Origin: CAVQUE01 sp046290435
GTDB taxonomy: Bacteria; Actinomycetota; Acidimicrobiia; Acidimicrobiales; UBA8592
DNA length: 64,000 nucleotides
Direction of reading: 5' to 3'
Assembly (NCBI GenBank): GCA_046290435.1
Contig: JBKAGO010000036.1
Coordinates: forward strand, 62,001-126,000
Made by a program: the position numbers and the translations under genes. The first letter of the stretch is position 1; every line of letters begins with the position of its first letter. Under the pieces are notes generated by a model that worked only from the letters and a program-made list of their open reading frames with translations, searched no databases and was not told the origin of the DNA. This document shows, piece by piece, positions 1-8,669 of this stretch.

Positions 1-1593
1 CTCGGGCGTGTAATACCAGAGATGCGGACGGATGAACCACGGCCAGCGGTCCTTGCGGAGGCGACCGTGGATCGAGTCGATGTTGATCGTCGACACCAAC
101 AACGCGCCGTCGTCGTGGAGGCAGCGCCGGGCGGCCCGGAGGGCCTCGATCGGGTCGACGACGTGTTCGAGCATGTCGAACATCGCCACGGCGCCATAGG
201 GATCGACGGGCGTCTCGACGTCTTCGATACGGCCCTGTTCGATTGCAACCCCGAACCGCTTGCGACCCGTCTGCACGGCCCATGCCGATGGCTCGATACC
301 ACGGGCCATCCACCCGCCGGCGCGGGCGGTGTCGAGGAACAGCCCGAGGTGGCTGCCGAACTCGAGGAGCCGCTTGTCGGGCACCGGATGGGCGTTCAGC
401 CGCTCGACCGCCCAGGCGAACAACTCACGTCGAGCGTCCTCCTGGTCGAGATAGATCTCGTCCGCGGTGTCGGCGTAGAGCTCGGCGATGTCGCCGGTGG
501 TCAGGTCCGGGAGCGAACGGACGATGCCACAGCCGGTGCACTGGACGATGTCGTCGTGATTGTTGACCTTGTCGGAGGTGCAGGTGAACTCGTCCGCGGT
601 GACGCCCTCCTCGGGATCGACGGTCGACGGGTACACCAGCGCATGGCGGATCGGTCCACACGTGGGGCACACGGCCTCGACAGGGCCGCGGGCCGGGAGG
701 CGCCGTGGGGTCTCGCCGACGCGCTGGAGCGGCGAGCGCTTCCCGCGGCGACCCCGCTTGATCGAGACCTTCGCAGCAGCGGCGACGGACTTCGAAACAT
801 AGCGCAACGACGGACCGACGGCGATCGATGACGACTCGCGGCTGTACCGGGTGGGGATCGGCACCTCGACGACGCGCCGGCCACCGGTGATGGCGTCGCA
901 GATGAGCTGTGCGTCGAAGTCGAAATCGTCGGAGTAGCCGAGGAACGGAAGGCTCTTCAGGCAGTCGCGGCTGTAGGCCCGCATCCCGCTGTGCAACTCG
1001 GAGAATCGGGTGCCGAGCAGGGTGTTCTGCACCGTCGTCGTGATGCGGTTGCCGTAGTAGCGGAACCAGGGCATGCCGCCGCTGCGGGGGTCCGACATCC
1101 CGGCGAAGCGCGAACCGAAGGTCATGTCGGCATCGCCGGACAGGATCGGCGCGATGAGCAGGGGCACGGCTCGGGGGTCGTACTGGTAATCGGGATGGAC
1201 CATCACGACGATGTCGGCACCCTCGGCGAGCGCCGTGGAGTAGCAGGTCTTCTGGTTGCCGCCGTACCCCTTGTTGGTCTCGTGGCTCACGACGGTGAGG
1301 CCGAGCGATCGGGCGACCTCGACGGTGTCGTCGGTGCTGGCGTCGTCGACGACGATGACGTGCTCCTGGAGGCTCCCGGGCAGGTCGGCGAGGGTCTTCG
1401 CCAGCGTCTGGCCCGCGTGATAGGCGGGCATGGCGACGACGACCTTCAGTGCCTTGTCGGTCGGGACCGCCGCCTGCGCTCCGTCGGTGGAGCGTCGTGC
1501 CGCCGCGACGGGGTTCGCAGACGAGGAGGGTTCCGGAGAAGAGACAGCGTCGGCATCGGCCGACGGCGACGGGTGCGTGGAAGTCGATCGCAT
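1..1593 (-). CDS. GT2 glycosyltransferase fused to a class I methyltransferase (partial)
   Basis: One reading frame runs from ATG at 1593 off the left edge, so the C-terminus is missing (at least 531 residues present). Residues from about 45 to 270 are a GT-A family 2 domain: VVVAMPAYHAG, then VVDDAS and the HPDYQYDP acidic metal-binding segment, as in dolichol-phosphate-sugar-type transferases. A basic linker leads to two Cys pairs (CPTCG, CTGCG), a zinc-ribbon-like module often preceding sugar C-methyltransferases, then a SAM-binding motif (LLEFGSHLG) and MFDMLEHV. The likely role is modification of a surface glycan or lipid-linked sugar; the substrate is unknown. An alternative in-frame ATG lies at 1641. 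Confidence 0.85.
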   Translation of the reverse strand, partial: MRSTSTHPSPSADADAVSSPEPSSSANPVAAARRSTDGAQAAVPTDKALKVVVAMPAYHAGQTLAKTLADLPGSLQEHVIVVDDASTDDTVEVARSLGLTVVSHETNKGYGGNQKTCYSTALAEGADIVVMVHPDYQYDPRAVPLLIAPILSGDADMTFGSRFAGMSDPRSGGMPWFRYYGNRITTTVQNTLLGTRFSELHSGMRAYSRDCLKSLPFLGYSDDFDFDAQLICDAITGGRRVVEVPIPTRYSRESSSIAVGPSLRYVSKSVAAAAKVSIKRGRRGKRSPLQRVGETPRRLPARGPVEAVCPTCGPIRHALVYPSTVDPEEGVTADEFTCTSDKVNNHDDIVQCTGCGIVRSLPDLTTGDIAELYADTADEIYLDQEDARRELFAWAVERLNAHPVPDKRLLEFGSHLGLFLDTARAGGWMARGIEPSAWAVQTGRKRFGVAIEQGRIEDVETPVDPYGAVAMFDMLEHVVDPIEALRAARRCLHDDGALLVSTINIDSIHGRLRKDRWPWFIRPHLWYYTPE

Positions 1594-1752
1594 GGCGTTT
1601 CCATCGGCCGCATCGAGACGGCCATGAGTCGTCGGACCCATACGAGGCGATCTGCCGTCTCCGGGCGCCCGCTGCGCCCGTCGATGCGCCGAAGCGACGC
1701 TGCGGTGGAGTGACGGGGTCGACTTCTGCCGTTTCGGCGACGGGCCCTCGGC

Positions 1753-2247
1753 TCAGTCGAAGTCGCCGGCGCTGCGACGAAGTGCGGTGATGTCGGCGTC
1801 GAGACGAGCCAGGACTTCGTCGCTGAGACCATGGAAGCCGAAGCCGACGCGTGACAGCGCCGCTGCTGCCTCCTCGACCGCAGCCCGACCGGTGTCGGTG
1901 ATCCGTGCGAGCGTCGCCCGCCGGTCGGTGGGGTGCGCGACCCGCTCGACGAGGCCATCGGCTTCGAGGCGATCGATGGTGTTGGTCACGCTGGCCGGGT
2001 GGACCTGCAGCCGTTCGCCGATCTTGCCGAGGGGCAGCTCTCCCGAGCGCGTGAAGTGCAGCAGCGCGAGAGCCTCGAAGCGGCTGAAGTTGAGTCCCCA
2101 GGGGTTCAGCACCTCGTTGATGCGTCCGAGGATGATCTGGTGGGCGCGGGTGATGCTGGTGGCTGCCGCCATCGCCTCGACGTTGCCCCAGCCGTTGCGC
2201 TCCCATTGTCGTCTGGCTTCGGCGATGGGATCGAAGGGAAGTGGCAT
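1753..2247 (-). CDS. MarR-family transcriptional regulator
   Basis: A 164-residue winged-helix repressor. The helix-turn-helix and wing are visible around residues 60-105 (LHFTRSGELPLGKIGERLQVHPASV, given in part: GKIGERLQVHPASVTNTIDR, then a wing ending HPTDRRATLARITDTG). It starts at ATG 2247 and is divergent from the mutase operon beginning at 2361. The 113-bp gap holds a near-perfect palindrome at 2269-2288, so it probably represses itself and the mutase genes, with an acyl-CoA or acid as likely effector. The family call is firm; the target assignment is inferred from position. Confidence 0.92.
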   Translation of the reverse strand: MPLPFDPIAEARRQWERNGWGNVEAMAAATSITRAHQIILGRINEVLNPWGLNFSRFEALALLHFTRSGELPLGKIGERLQVHPASVTNTIDRLEADGLVERVAHPTDRRATLARITDTGRAAVEEAAAALSRVGFGFHGLSDEVLARLDADITALRRSAGDFD

Positions 2248-2268
2248 GGTGGTGTACGATCAGAATGT

Positions 2269-2288
2269 TTACTTGGACGTCCAAATAA
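2269..2288. promoter_or_regulatory. Palindromic operator between MarR gene and mutase operon
   Basis: TTACTTGGACGTCCAAATAA is a 20-bp inverted repeat with a perfect 12-bp core (TTGGACGTCCAA) and one asymmetric pair outside it. It lies 22 bp upstream of the MarR start codon and 73 bp upstream of the mutase start codon. It is unusually AT-rich for this genome. Size and symmetry suit a MarR dimer. Confidence 0.6.
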
Positions 2289-2360
2289 GGCGTCCGCGTA
2301 GACGTTTCGAGGAGCGCCGACGCCGGCGCGACCGCCCCGTAGGACTCCACAGGTAAGCAC

Positions 2361-4010
2361 ATGAGCGACGACACACCAACAAACGACGAGCTGAAGGCCC
2401 GGTGGCTCGAGGCGTTCGACGCGACACCGGTGCGCGACGTGCCCTTCGAGACCATGTCCGGCGTGCCGGTCGAGCCGGTCTACGGCGACGGCCCCTACCC
2501 CGGCCAGTACCCCTACACCCGCGGCGTCTATCCGACGATGTACCGGTCACGGTTGTGGACGATGCGCATGTTCGCAGGCTTCGGTACCGCCGAGGACACC
2601 AACGCCCGCTTCAAGGAGCTGCTGCGCAACGGCGGCACCGGCTTGTCGACGGCATTCGACATGCCCACCCTCATGGGCCGCGACTCCGACAGCTCCTGGA
2701 GCCTCGGCGAGGTCGGCCGTGCCGGCGTCGCGGTCGACACCCTCGCCGACATGGAGGACCTCTTCGCCGACATCGACCTGTCGGCGGTGTCGACCTCGAT
2801 GACCATCAACGGGCCCGCTGCGATCCTGTTGGCGATGTACGTCGCGGTGGCCGAGAAGAACGGCCTGGCGCCCAGCCAACTGGCCGGCACCATCCAGAAC
2901 GACATCCTGAAGGAGTACCAGGCCCAGAAGGAGTACATCTATCCGCCGCGGCCCTCCATGCGGATCGTCACCGACATGGTGAAGTACACCACCGCCGAGA
3001 TGCCCAAGTGGCACCCGGTGTCGATCTCGGGCTACCACATCCGTGAGGCCGGCAGCACCGCCGCCCAGGAGCTCGCCTTCACCCTTGCCAACGGGTTCGC
3101 GTACGTCGAGGCCGCCATCGCCGAGGGCCAGTCCGTCGACGAGTTCGGCAAGCGCCTCAGCTTCTTCTTCAACTCCCACATCGACTTCTTCGAAGAGATC
3201 GGCAAGTTCCGCGCCGCCCGGCGCATCTGGGCCCGCTGGATGAAGGAGCGCTACGGCGCCACCGACGAGCGCGCCATGCTCTGCCGGTTCCACACCCAGA
3301 CCGCCGGCGTGTCGCTCACCGCCCAGCAGCCCGAGGTCAACATCGCCCGGGTCGGCATGCAGGCCCTCGCCGCTGCGATCGGCGGCACCCAGAGCCTCCA
3401 CACCGACAGCTACGACGAGGCCTTGGCGCTGCCCACCGAGAAGGCCGCCCGCATCGCGCTGCGCACCCAGCAGGTGGTGGCCTACGAGACCGGCGTCACC
3501 AACGTCGCCGATCCCCTCGGCGGCGCCCCCTACGTCGAGTGGATGACCGACGAGATGGAACGTCAGGCCGAGGCGATCTTCGCCCACCTCGACGAGCTCG
3601 GCAACGGCTCGATCCTCGAGGGCGTGTACGAAGGCATCGAGAACGGCTACTTCGTCGGCGAGATCGCCGACGCCGCCTACCGCTTCGAGCGCGAGGTCAA
3701 CGCCGGACGGCGCATCATCGTCGGCGTCAACGACTTCACCGAGGGCGACGACCCCGGCGACCGCAACCTGTTGCGCATCGGCGCCGAGACCGAGGAGTAC
3801 CAGCTCAAGCGCCTCGCCGACGTCAAGATGAAGCGCAACGACGACGCCGTGCGCGACGCGCTCGCCAAGGTCGCCACCGACGCCGCCGACCCGCTGGTCA
3901 ACCTGATGCCGTCGATCATCGACGCCGTCAAGACCTACGCCACCGAGGAAGAGATCGTCATGGCCATGGAATCGGTGTTCGGCACCTACGTCGAGAAGGC
4001 GATCGTCTGA
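2361..4010 (+). CDS. Isobutyryl-CoA-mutase-like acyl-CoA mutase, large subunit
   Basis: This 549-residue protein is the TIM-barrel (substrate-binding) subunit of a B12-dependent acyl-CoA mutase; the B12 domain is encoded separately just downstream. Family landmarks include RGVYPTMYRSRLWT, AFDMPTLMGRDSD, TIQNDILKEY and HTQTAGVSLTAQQP. The residue equivalent to Tyr89 of methylmalonyl-CoA mutase is Phe71 (MRMFAGFG), and the one equivalent to the carboxylate-binding Arg207 is Gln189 (EYQAQKEY). A Phe/Gln pair is the published signature of isobutyryl-CoA mutase, so the methylmalonyl label often given to such genes is probably wrong here. The alignment was done by eye. It overlaps the next gene by one base (TGATG). 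Confidence 0.9.
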   Translation: MSDDTPTNDELKARWLEAFDATPVRDVPFETMSGVPVEPVYGDGPYPGQYPYTRGVYPTMYRSRLWTMRMFAGFGTAEDTNARFKELLRNGGTGLSTAFDMPTLMGRDSDSSWSLGEVGRAGVAVDTLADMEDLFADIDLSAVSTSMTINGPAAILLAMYVAVAEKNGLAPSQLAGTIQNDILKEYQAQKEYIYPPRPSMRIVTDMVKYTTAEMPKWHPVSISGYHIREAGSTAAQELAFTLANGFAYVEAAIAEGQSVDEFGKRLSFFFNSHIDFFEEIGKFRAARRIWARWMKERYGATDERAMLCRFHTQTAGVSLTAQQPEVNIARVGMQALAAAIGGTQSLHTDSYDEALALPTEKAARIALRTQQVVAYETGVTNVADPLGGAPYVEWMTDEMERQAEAIFAHLDELGNGSILEGVYEGIENGYFVGEIADAAYRFEREVNAGRRIIVGVNDFTEGDDPGDRNLLRIGAETEEYQLKRLADVKMKRNDDAVRDALAKVATDAADPLVNLMPSIIDAVKTYATEEEIVMAMESVFGTYVEKAIV

Positions 4011-4417
4011 TGGCCGACCAGCAGATCCGCGTCATCCTCGCCAAGCTCGGCCTCGACGGCCACGACCGCGGCATCAAGGTCGTCGCCCGCATCCTGCGCG
4101 ACGCCGGCATGGAGGTCATCTACCTCGGCCTGCGCCAGACGACCGACAGCATCGTCGCCGCCGCCGAAGAGGAAGACGCCGACGCCATCGGCCTGTCGAT
4201 GCACAACGCCGGGCACATGACCCTGGCGCCGGCCATGGTGAAAGCCCTCGCCGCGGCCGACCTCGACCTGCCGGTCATCGTCGGGGGGATCGTCCCCGAC
4301 GAGGACGTCGTGGAGCTCCAGAAGGCAGGCGTTGCCGCCGTCATCGGCCCGGGGGCATCGGCCGAACAGGTCGTCGCCACCGTCGCCGACGCCGTCGCCG
4401 CACGAGCCGGAGCGTGA
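4010..4417 (+). CDS. Cobalamin-binding subunit of the acyl-CoA mutase
   Basis: A 135-residue stand-alone B12-binding domain. The base-off DxHxxG motif is present as LDGHDRG near residue 15, and a glycine pair (IVGGIVPDED) marks the late loop. The usual SxL motif reads SMHNAGH, so the Leu position is His. With the preceding gene it should form a heteromeric mutase of the IcmA/IcmB type. The start is fixed by the one-base overlap with the large subunit, and the end overlaps the GTPase gene by four bases (GTGA), so the three genes should be translated together. Confidence 0.9.
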   Translation: MADQQIRVILAKLGLDGHDRGIKVVARILRDAGMEVIYLGLRQTTDSIVAAAEEEDADAIGLSMHNAGHMTLAPAMVKALAAADLDLPVIVGGIVPDEDVVELQKAGVAAVIGPGASAEQVVATVADAVAARAGA

Positions 4418-5388
4418 CCCTGAAGGGCCTATCGGTCGCCGAGATCTTCGAGCGTGCCCGCAACGGCGAACGGCGGGCGCTCGGCAGGCTGCTGAGCCTC
4501 GTCGAGCGCGGCGGGCCCGAGGCGGACGAGATCACCGAGCTGGCCCACCCGGTATCGGGGTCCGCCCACGTCGTCGGCATCACCGGTGCACCCGGCGCGG
4601 GCAAGTCGACCCTCACCGGCCAGCTCACCCGACTGCTCCCCGAGCTCGACGTGCACCCTGCGGTGCTGGCCGTCGACCCGTCGTCGCCGCTCACCGGTGG
4701 CGCCATCCTGGGCGACCGCATCCGCATGGACGACATCGCCGGCGCCCGGACCTTCATCCGCTCGATGGCCACCCGCGGCCACTCCGGCGGCCTGGCCCTC
4801 GCTGTGCCCGGCGCCGTGCGGGTCTTCGACGCCGCCGGCTACGAGCCGGTGATCATCGAGACCGTCGGGGTCGGCCAGGTCGAGGTCGACGTCGCCGGCG
4901 CCGCCGACACCACCGTGGTGGTCGTCACCCCCGGCTGGGGCGACGCCGTGCAGGCCAACAAGGCAGGCCTGTTGGAGGTCGCCGACATCTTCGTCGTCAA
5001 CAAGGCCGATCGGCCCGGCGCCAACGATGCCCGCCGAGACCTCGAGCTCATGTTGGACCTCAGCCACATGACCGGCCAGGAGGACGAGTCCGGGTATCGA
5101 CCGCCGATCATCATGGCCACCGCGCTCGACGGCACCGGCGCCCCCGAGATCTGGGAGGCCATCGAGGCCCACGCCGAGCACCTGCGCTCGACCGGACGCC
5201 TCGAGGCACGCCGTGCCGGGCGGCTCCGGATGGAAGTGCAGAATCGCGTGGACCAACTGTTGGCTGCAGCGGCACGCGATGCCCTGGCCGACGACGCCGG
5301 CGCCAAGCTGCTCGACGCAGCCGGCGACCGCACCATGTCCCCTGCCGAGGCTGCCCGCCGGATCACCGAGGACCTCCTGGGCCGGTGA
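4414..5388 (+). CDS. meaB: MeaB/ArgK-family G-protein chaperone of the B12 mutase
   Basis: A 324-residue GTPase starting at GTG 4414. Walker A is GAPGAGKST (near residue 60), followed by VDPSSPLTGGAILGDRIRM, the ETVGVGQVE switch region and the guanine-specificity motif NKAD. MeaB proteins gate cobalamin loading and protect the mutase from inactivation, which fits its place directly after the two mutase subunits. It overlaps the genes on both sides by four bases. Confidence 0.93.
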   Translation: MTLKGLSVAEIFERARNGERRALGRLLSLVERGGPEADEITELAHPVSGSAHVVGITGAPGAGKSTLTGQLTRLLPELDVHPAVLAVDPSSPLTGGAILGDRIRMDDIAGARTFIRSMATRGHSGGLALAVPGAVRVFDAAGYEPVIIETVGVGQVEVDVAGAADTTVVVVTPGWGDAVQANKAGLLEVADIFVVNKADRPGANDARRDLELMLDLSHMTGQEDESGYRPPIIMATALDGTGAPEIWEAIEAHAEHLRSTGRLEARRAGRLRMEVQNRVDQLLAAAARDALADDAGAKLLDAAGDRTMSPAEAARRITEDLLGR

Positions 5389-5867
5389 CCGCTGCCGGGC
5401 TCATCCCTGTCGACGATGTCGTGCGGTTCTGTTGCCGCACCATCGACGGCATGGTCCGGGCGGTCGGTCGCCTCGACGACACCGCGGTCAACGCCGTTCC
5501 GTCGCAGCTGCCGGGGGTCAACAGCCCCTACGCGCTGGTCACCCACGCGCTCGGTGCCCTCGAGTGGTGGACGGGGCACATGGTGTGTGGGCACCCGTCG
5601 ACCCGCGAACGCGACGCCGAGTTCCGAGCGGCGGGCTCTGTCCCCGAGCTCCTGGCTGCGGCCGAAGCCGCCAAGGAGCGGCTGCAGGCCATCGCCCCCG
5701 AGCTGGCCGCAGCGACGACGATCGCCGGCACGCCCCGCACCACGATCCCACTCGCCGGCGACTGGACCGTCGGGGCGTGTCTGATCCATGCCTACGAGGA
5801 GCTCGCCCAGCACCTCGGCCACCTCGAGATCACCGTCGATCTGATCGCCCACGACCCGCCCGCATAG
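5385..5867 (+). CDS. DinB / mycothiol-maleylpyruvate isomerase-like protein
   Basis: A 160-residue protein starting at GTG 5385, overlapping meaB by four bases. It resembles the four-helix DinB-like/MDMPI superfamily: a first helix with VVRFCCRTIDGMVRAVGRL, a metal-site-like HALGALEWWTGH segment near residue 50 and a C-terminal HAYEELAQHLGHLEIT near residue 135, giving the usual three-His arrangement. Such proteins often act with mycothiol. The reaction is unknown; its place at the end of the mutase operon is the only context clue. Confidence 0.75.
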   Translation: MTAAGLIPVDDVVRFCCRTIDGMVRAVGRLDDTAVNAVPSQLPGVNSPYALVTHALGALEWWTGHMVCGHPSTRERDAEFRAAGSVPELLAAAEAAKERLQAIAPELAAATTIAGTPRTTIPLAGDWTVGACLIHAYEELAQHLGHLEITVDLIAHDPPA

Positions 5868-5892
5868 GGCTGCACCGCTACTCTCCACGGCC

Positions 5893-7062
5893 GTGCCTGT
5901 CGACGACAACGTTCCCGGACCACCCCCGACCATCGGTGTCGTCGGCGCCGGCCAACTCGGGCGGATGCTGCACCAGGCGGCGATCGGCCCCGGGCTGAGC
6001 CTCCGGTTCCTCGCCGCGAGCCCCGACGACTGCGCCGTCGCCGTGCATCCCGATCACGACCTCGGGTCGGCGCTCGACGCCGCGGCGTTGACGGCGTTCG
6101 CCGGCACCGTCGACGTCGTCACGTTCGAGCACGAAGTGGTCGACCTCGAAGCGCTGGATCGACTGGCCACCGCGGGAGCGGTGCTGCGCCCGGGGCCGCA
6201 GGCGATGCGGGCCGTCGCCGACAAGCTCGACATGCGCGCGGCCGTGGCCGCTGCGGGCCTGCCCATTCCGCCGTGGCGGCGCGCCGACACCGTCGACGAC
6301 GTCGTCGAAGCCGTCGCCGACTGGCCCGACGCGGTCCTCAAGCTCAGCCGGGGCGGCTACGACGGGCGCGGCGTGTTCATGGTGTCGGGCGTCGACGAGG
6401 CCCGCGCCGTCGCCGGTGAGCTGCTCATCGCCGGCACCCCGCTGCTCGTCGAGCCCCGGCTGACCTTCGAGGCCGAGGCCGCGGTCATCGTCGCGCGCCG
6501 ACCCGGCGGCGAGACGGTGGTCTACCACCCCGTTGCGACCACCCAGGTCGACGGCCAATGCCGTCAGGTTGTCGCGCCGTCGGGCCTGGGGGTTGCCATC
6601 GATGAGCAGGCACGGTCGATGGGGCGGGCGGTCGCCGACGCACTCGACGTCGTCGGGCTGGTGGCGGTCGAGTTCTTCGTCGTCGACGGCGAGCTGTCGG
6701 TCAACGAGCTCGCCGTGCGACCTCACAACACCGGCCATCACGGCATCGACGCCTGCGTGACCTCCCAGTTCGAGAACCACCTGCGCGCCGTCGCCGACCT
6801 GCCCCTCGGCGACCCGACGCTGCGGTCGCCGGCCGCGATGGTCAACGTCATCGGCGACGGCGACGTCGACCCCCGCAACCGTCTCGCAGCTGCGATGGCC
6901 GTCGACCCCGGGGCCCGCATCCACCTCTATGGCAAGGGCCCCCGCCACGACCGCAAGCTCGGCCACGTGACGGTCTGCGACGCCGACGTCGAGCGTGCCG
7001 CCGAGCGAGCATGGAGCGTCGCGACTGCCCTCGGCGGGCAGACAGCGGGACACGAAGCCTGA
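5893..7062 (+). CDS. purK: N5-carboxyaminoimidazole ribonucleotide synthase PurK
   Basis: A 389-residue ATP-grasp enzyme that makes N5-CAIR from AIR, ATP and bicarbonate in purine synthesis. It opens with the family signature GVVGAGQLGRM, then TFEHEVVD, the ATP-grasp loop KLSRGGYDGRGV and the metal-binding NELAVRPHNTGHHGIDAC. GTG 5893 is the start; 26 bp separate it from the previous gene. The partner purE follows 84 bp later, so the pathway is the two-step bacterial PurK/PurE route. Confidence 0.95.
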   Translation: MPVDDNVPGPPPTIGVVGAGQLGRMLHQAAIGPGLSLRFLAASPDDCAVAVHPDHDLGSALDAAALTAFAGTVDVVTFEHEVVDLEALDRLATAGAVLRPGPQAMRAVADKLDMRAAVAAAGLPIPPWRRADTVDDVVEAVADWPDAVLKLSRGGYDGRGVFMVSGVDEARAVAGELLIAGTPLLVEPRLTFEAEAAVIVARRPGGETVVYHPVATTQVDGQCRQVVAPSGLGVAIDEQARSMGRAVADALDVVGLVAVEFFVVDGELSVNELAVRPHNTGHHGIDACVTSQFENHLRAVADLPLGDPTLRSPAAMVNVIGDGDVDPRNRLAAAMAVDPGARIHLYGKGPRHDRKLGHVTVCDADVERAAERAWSVATALGGQTAGHEA

Positions 7063-7146
7063 CCTCCCCGATGCGCGGCGCCGGCCGGCACGGCCACGCC
7101 AACGGCGCGTTTGCGGAGCGGCCACCGACCGCCCAAGCTGGCCGCC

Positions 7147-7650
7147 ATGACCAGAGTCGCTGTTGTCATGGGGAGCTCGTCGGACTTCCCCACCATGGAG
7201 CCCGCCGTCGCCACATTGCGCGATTTCGGCGTCGACGTCGACGCCCGGGTGGTCTCGGCGCATCGCAGCCCCGAGGCGATGATCGCGTTCGGTCGCGACG
7301 CCGCCGCCAACGGCTACGACGTGATCATCGCTGCCGCCGGCGGCGCCGCGCACCTGCCCGGCATGTTGGCTTCGGTCACCCGCCTGCCGGTGATCGGCGT
7401 ACCCGTTCCCATCACCGCCCTCGACGGCATGGACGCCCTGCTGTCCATCGTGCAGATGCCAGCGGGCGTGCCGGTCGCCACCATGGCCATCGGCGGCGCC
7501 GTCAACGCCGCGCTGATGGCGGTGCGCATCCTCGCCGTGTCCGATCCGGCCCTGGCAGCAGCGCTCGATGACCACCGGGCCGGCCTGCAGGCGAAGTCGG
7601 CCGCCGGCGACGCCGAGGTCGCCGAACGAACGGGCCGCACCGATGGCTGA
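7147..7650 (+). CDS. purE: N5-CAIR mutase PurE (class I)
   Basis: A 167-residue enzyme that converts N5-CAIR to CAIR. MGSSSDFPTMEPA, SAHRSPEAM and AAGGAAHLPGMLAS are the substrate loops of class I PurE, and the class I assignment agrees with the adjacent purK. ATG 7147 is chosen because MTRVAVVMGSSSD aligns with the usual PurE N-terminus; an in-frame upstream codon at 7111 would add an unconserved tail. It overlaps the next gene by eight bases. Confidence 0.95.
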   Translation: MTRVAVVMGSSSDFPTMEPAVATLRDFGVDVDARVVSAHRSPEAMIAFGRDAAANGYDVIIAAAGGAAHLPGMLASVTRLPVIGVPVPITALDGMDALLSIVQMPAGVPVATMAIGGAVNAALMAVRILAVSDPALAAALDDHRAGLQAKSAAGDAEVAERTGRTDG

Positions 7651-8530
7651 CGTGATCGATCCCGGCGTGGCCCGGACGTTGTGGCGGGTCATCGAGCCGT
7701 ATCACCAGCTGGCCTACCGGTCGCCGGAGGCGCAGGCCGCCTACGCGGCCATCGGGCTCGACCGGCCGGACCTGCAGTACTTCGGCGGCCGGCTCGCCTC
7801 CATGGGGCCCATCAGCGCCGAGGTGGCCACCGCCGTGCTGTTCGGTTTCGCTCCCGGCTATGTCCGCCGGGCGGTTCCGGAGGTCTGGGACCACGCCGCA
7901 CCGGCGGCCATCGTCGAGGCCCGGACGCTCGGTGCCGCACGGACCCTCGATCGGGTGCTGGGTGCCGCCGCCGGCGGTGCTGCGATGGACGAGGCCGCCG
8001 ATCTGGGCCGGACGGTCGCCGAGGCCGCCGATCTGGCAGGTCGCCCGCTGGCTGCAGCACACCGATCCCAGCCCTGGCCCGACGACCCGGCACTGGTGCT
8101 GTGGCACGCATGCACGATCCTGCGCGAACACCGCGGCGATGCCCACTGGGCAGTCACCTCGGCTTTCGGCCTCGACTCGCTGGAATGCCACGTGCTCCAC
8201 GCCGCCGACGGCCACATGCCCGACGACATGCTCCAGCGGGTGACCGGATGGGACGACGATGCCTGGGCTGCGGCCTGGGGTCGGTTGCGCGACCGGGGTC
8301 TCGTCGAGCAACGGAGCGCCACCGCCGCGGGTTCGGACCTCAAAGCCGCCATCGAACACCGCACCGACGACCTCGCCATCGAACCCTTCTCGGCAATCGG
8401 CACCGACGGCTGCCGCCGCCTCGCCGAGCTGATGACGCCGCTGGCCGCAGCGATCACGGCGTCGGGCATCATCGGCGCCTGGCAAATCCGCGAAGAACTC
8501 TGGCGAGATCTCCCGCCACGTCGGTCGTGA
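7643..8530 (+). CDS. SCO6745-family protein
   Basis: A 295-residue protein with the features of the actinobacterial SCO6745 family: an early EPYHQLAYRSPEAQAAY segment, a conserved YFGGRLASMGPI stretch and a C-terminal winged-helix-like part (VTGWDDDAWAAAWGRLRDRG). Members occur widely in high-GC actinobacteria; their role is unknown. It begins inside the last codons of purE (eight-base overlap) and is therefore probably co-transcribed with the purine genes, although nothing in the protein suggests purine work. Confidence 0.85.
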   Translation: MADVIDPGVARTLWRVIEPYHQLAYRSPEAQAAYAAIGLDRPDLQYFGGRLASMGPISAEVATAVLFGFAPGYVRRAVPEVWDHAAPAAIVEARTLGAARTLDRVLGAAAGGAAMDEAADLGRTVAEAADLAGRPLAAAHRSQPWPDDPALVLWHACTILREHRGDAHWAVTSAFGLDSLECHVLHAADGHMPDDMLQRVTGWDDDAWAAAWGRLRDRGLVEQRSATAAGSDLKAAIEHRTDDLAIEPFSAIGTDGCRRLAELMTPLAAAITASGIIGAWQIREELWRDLPPRRS

Positions 8531-8623
8531 ACAGCCTGCCCGCTCGGGTTGGTGGGCCGGCGCGGCGACCGAACGATCTCGGGTCGCCGTCGAAAGAGGC
8601 TCGAGCCGAGGCGTAACCAGCGG

Positions 8624-8653
8624 CTGCTCGCTGCGTCACGCAACTGCGAGCAG
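8624..8653. promoter_or_regulatory. Hairpin in the leader of the DUF2510 gene
   Basis: CTGCTCGC and GCGAGCAG form a perfect 8-bp stem with a 14-nt loop. It lies in the 219-bp gap after the SCO6745-type gene, directly before a strong ribosome site (AGAAGGAG). It could terminate the upstream operon (no T-run follows) or control the mini-ORF at 8670. Confidence 0.4.
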
Positions 8654-8669
8654 CGAGAAGGAGCGAGTG

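Noticed and set aside
425..2455. Minus-strand frame of 676 codons across the glycosyltransferase and MarR genes
   Set aside because: It is Arg/Pro/Gly-rich with no domain and covers two convincing genes in another frame; a GC-content shadow.
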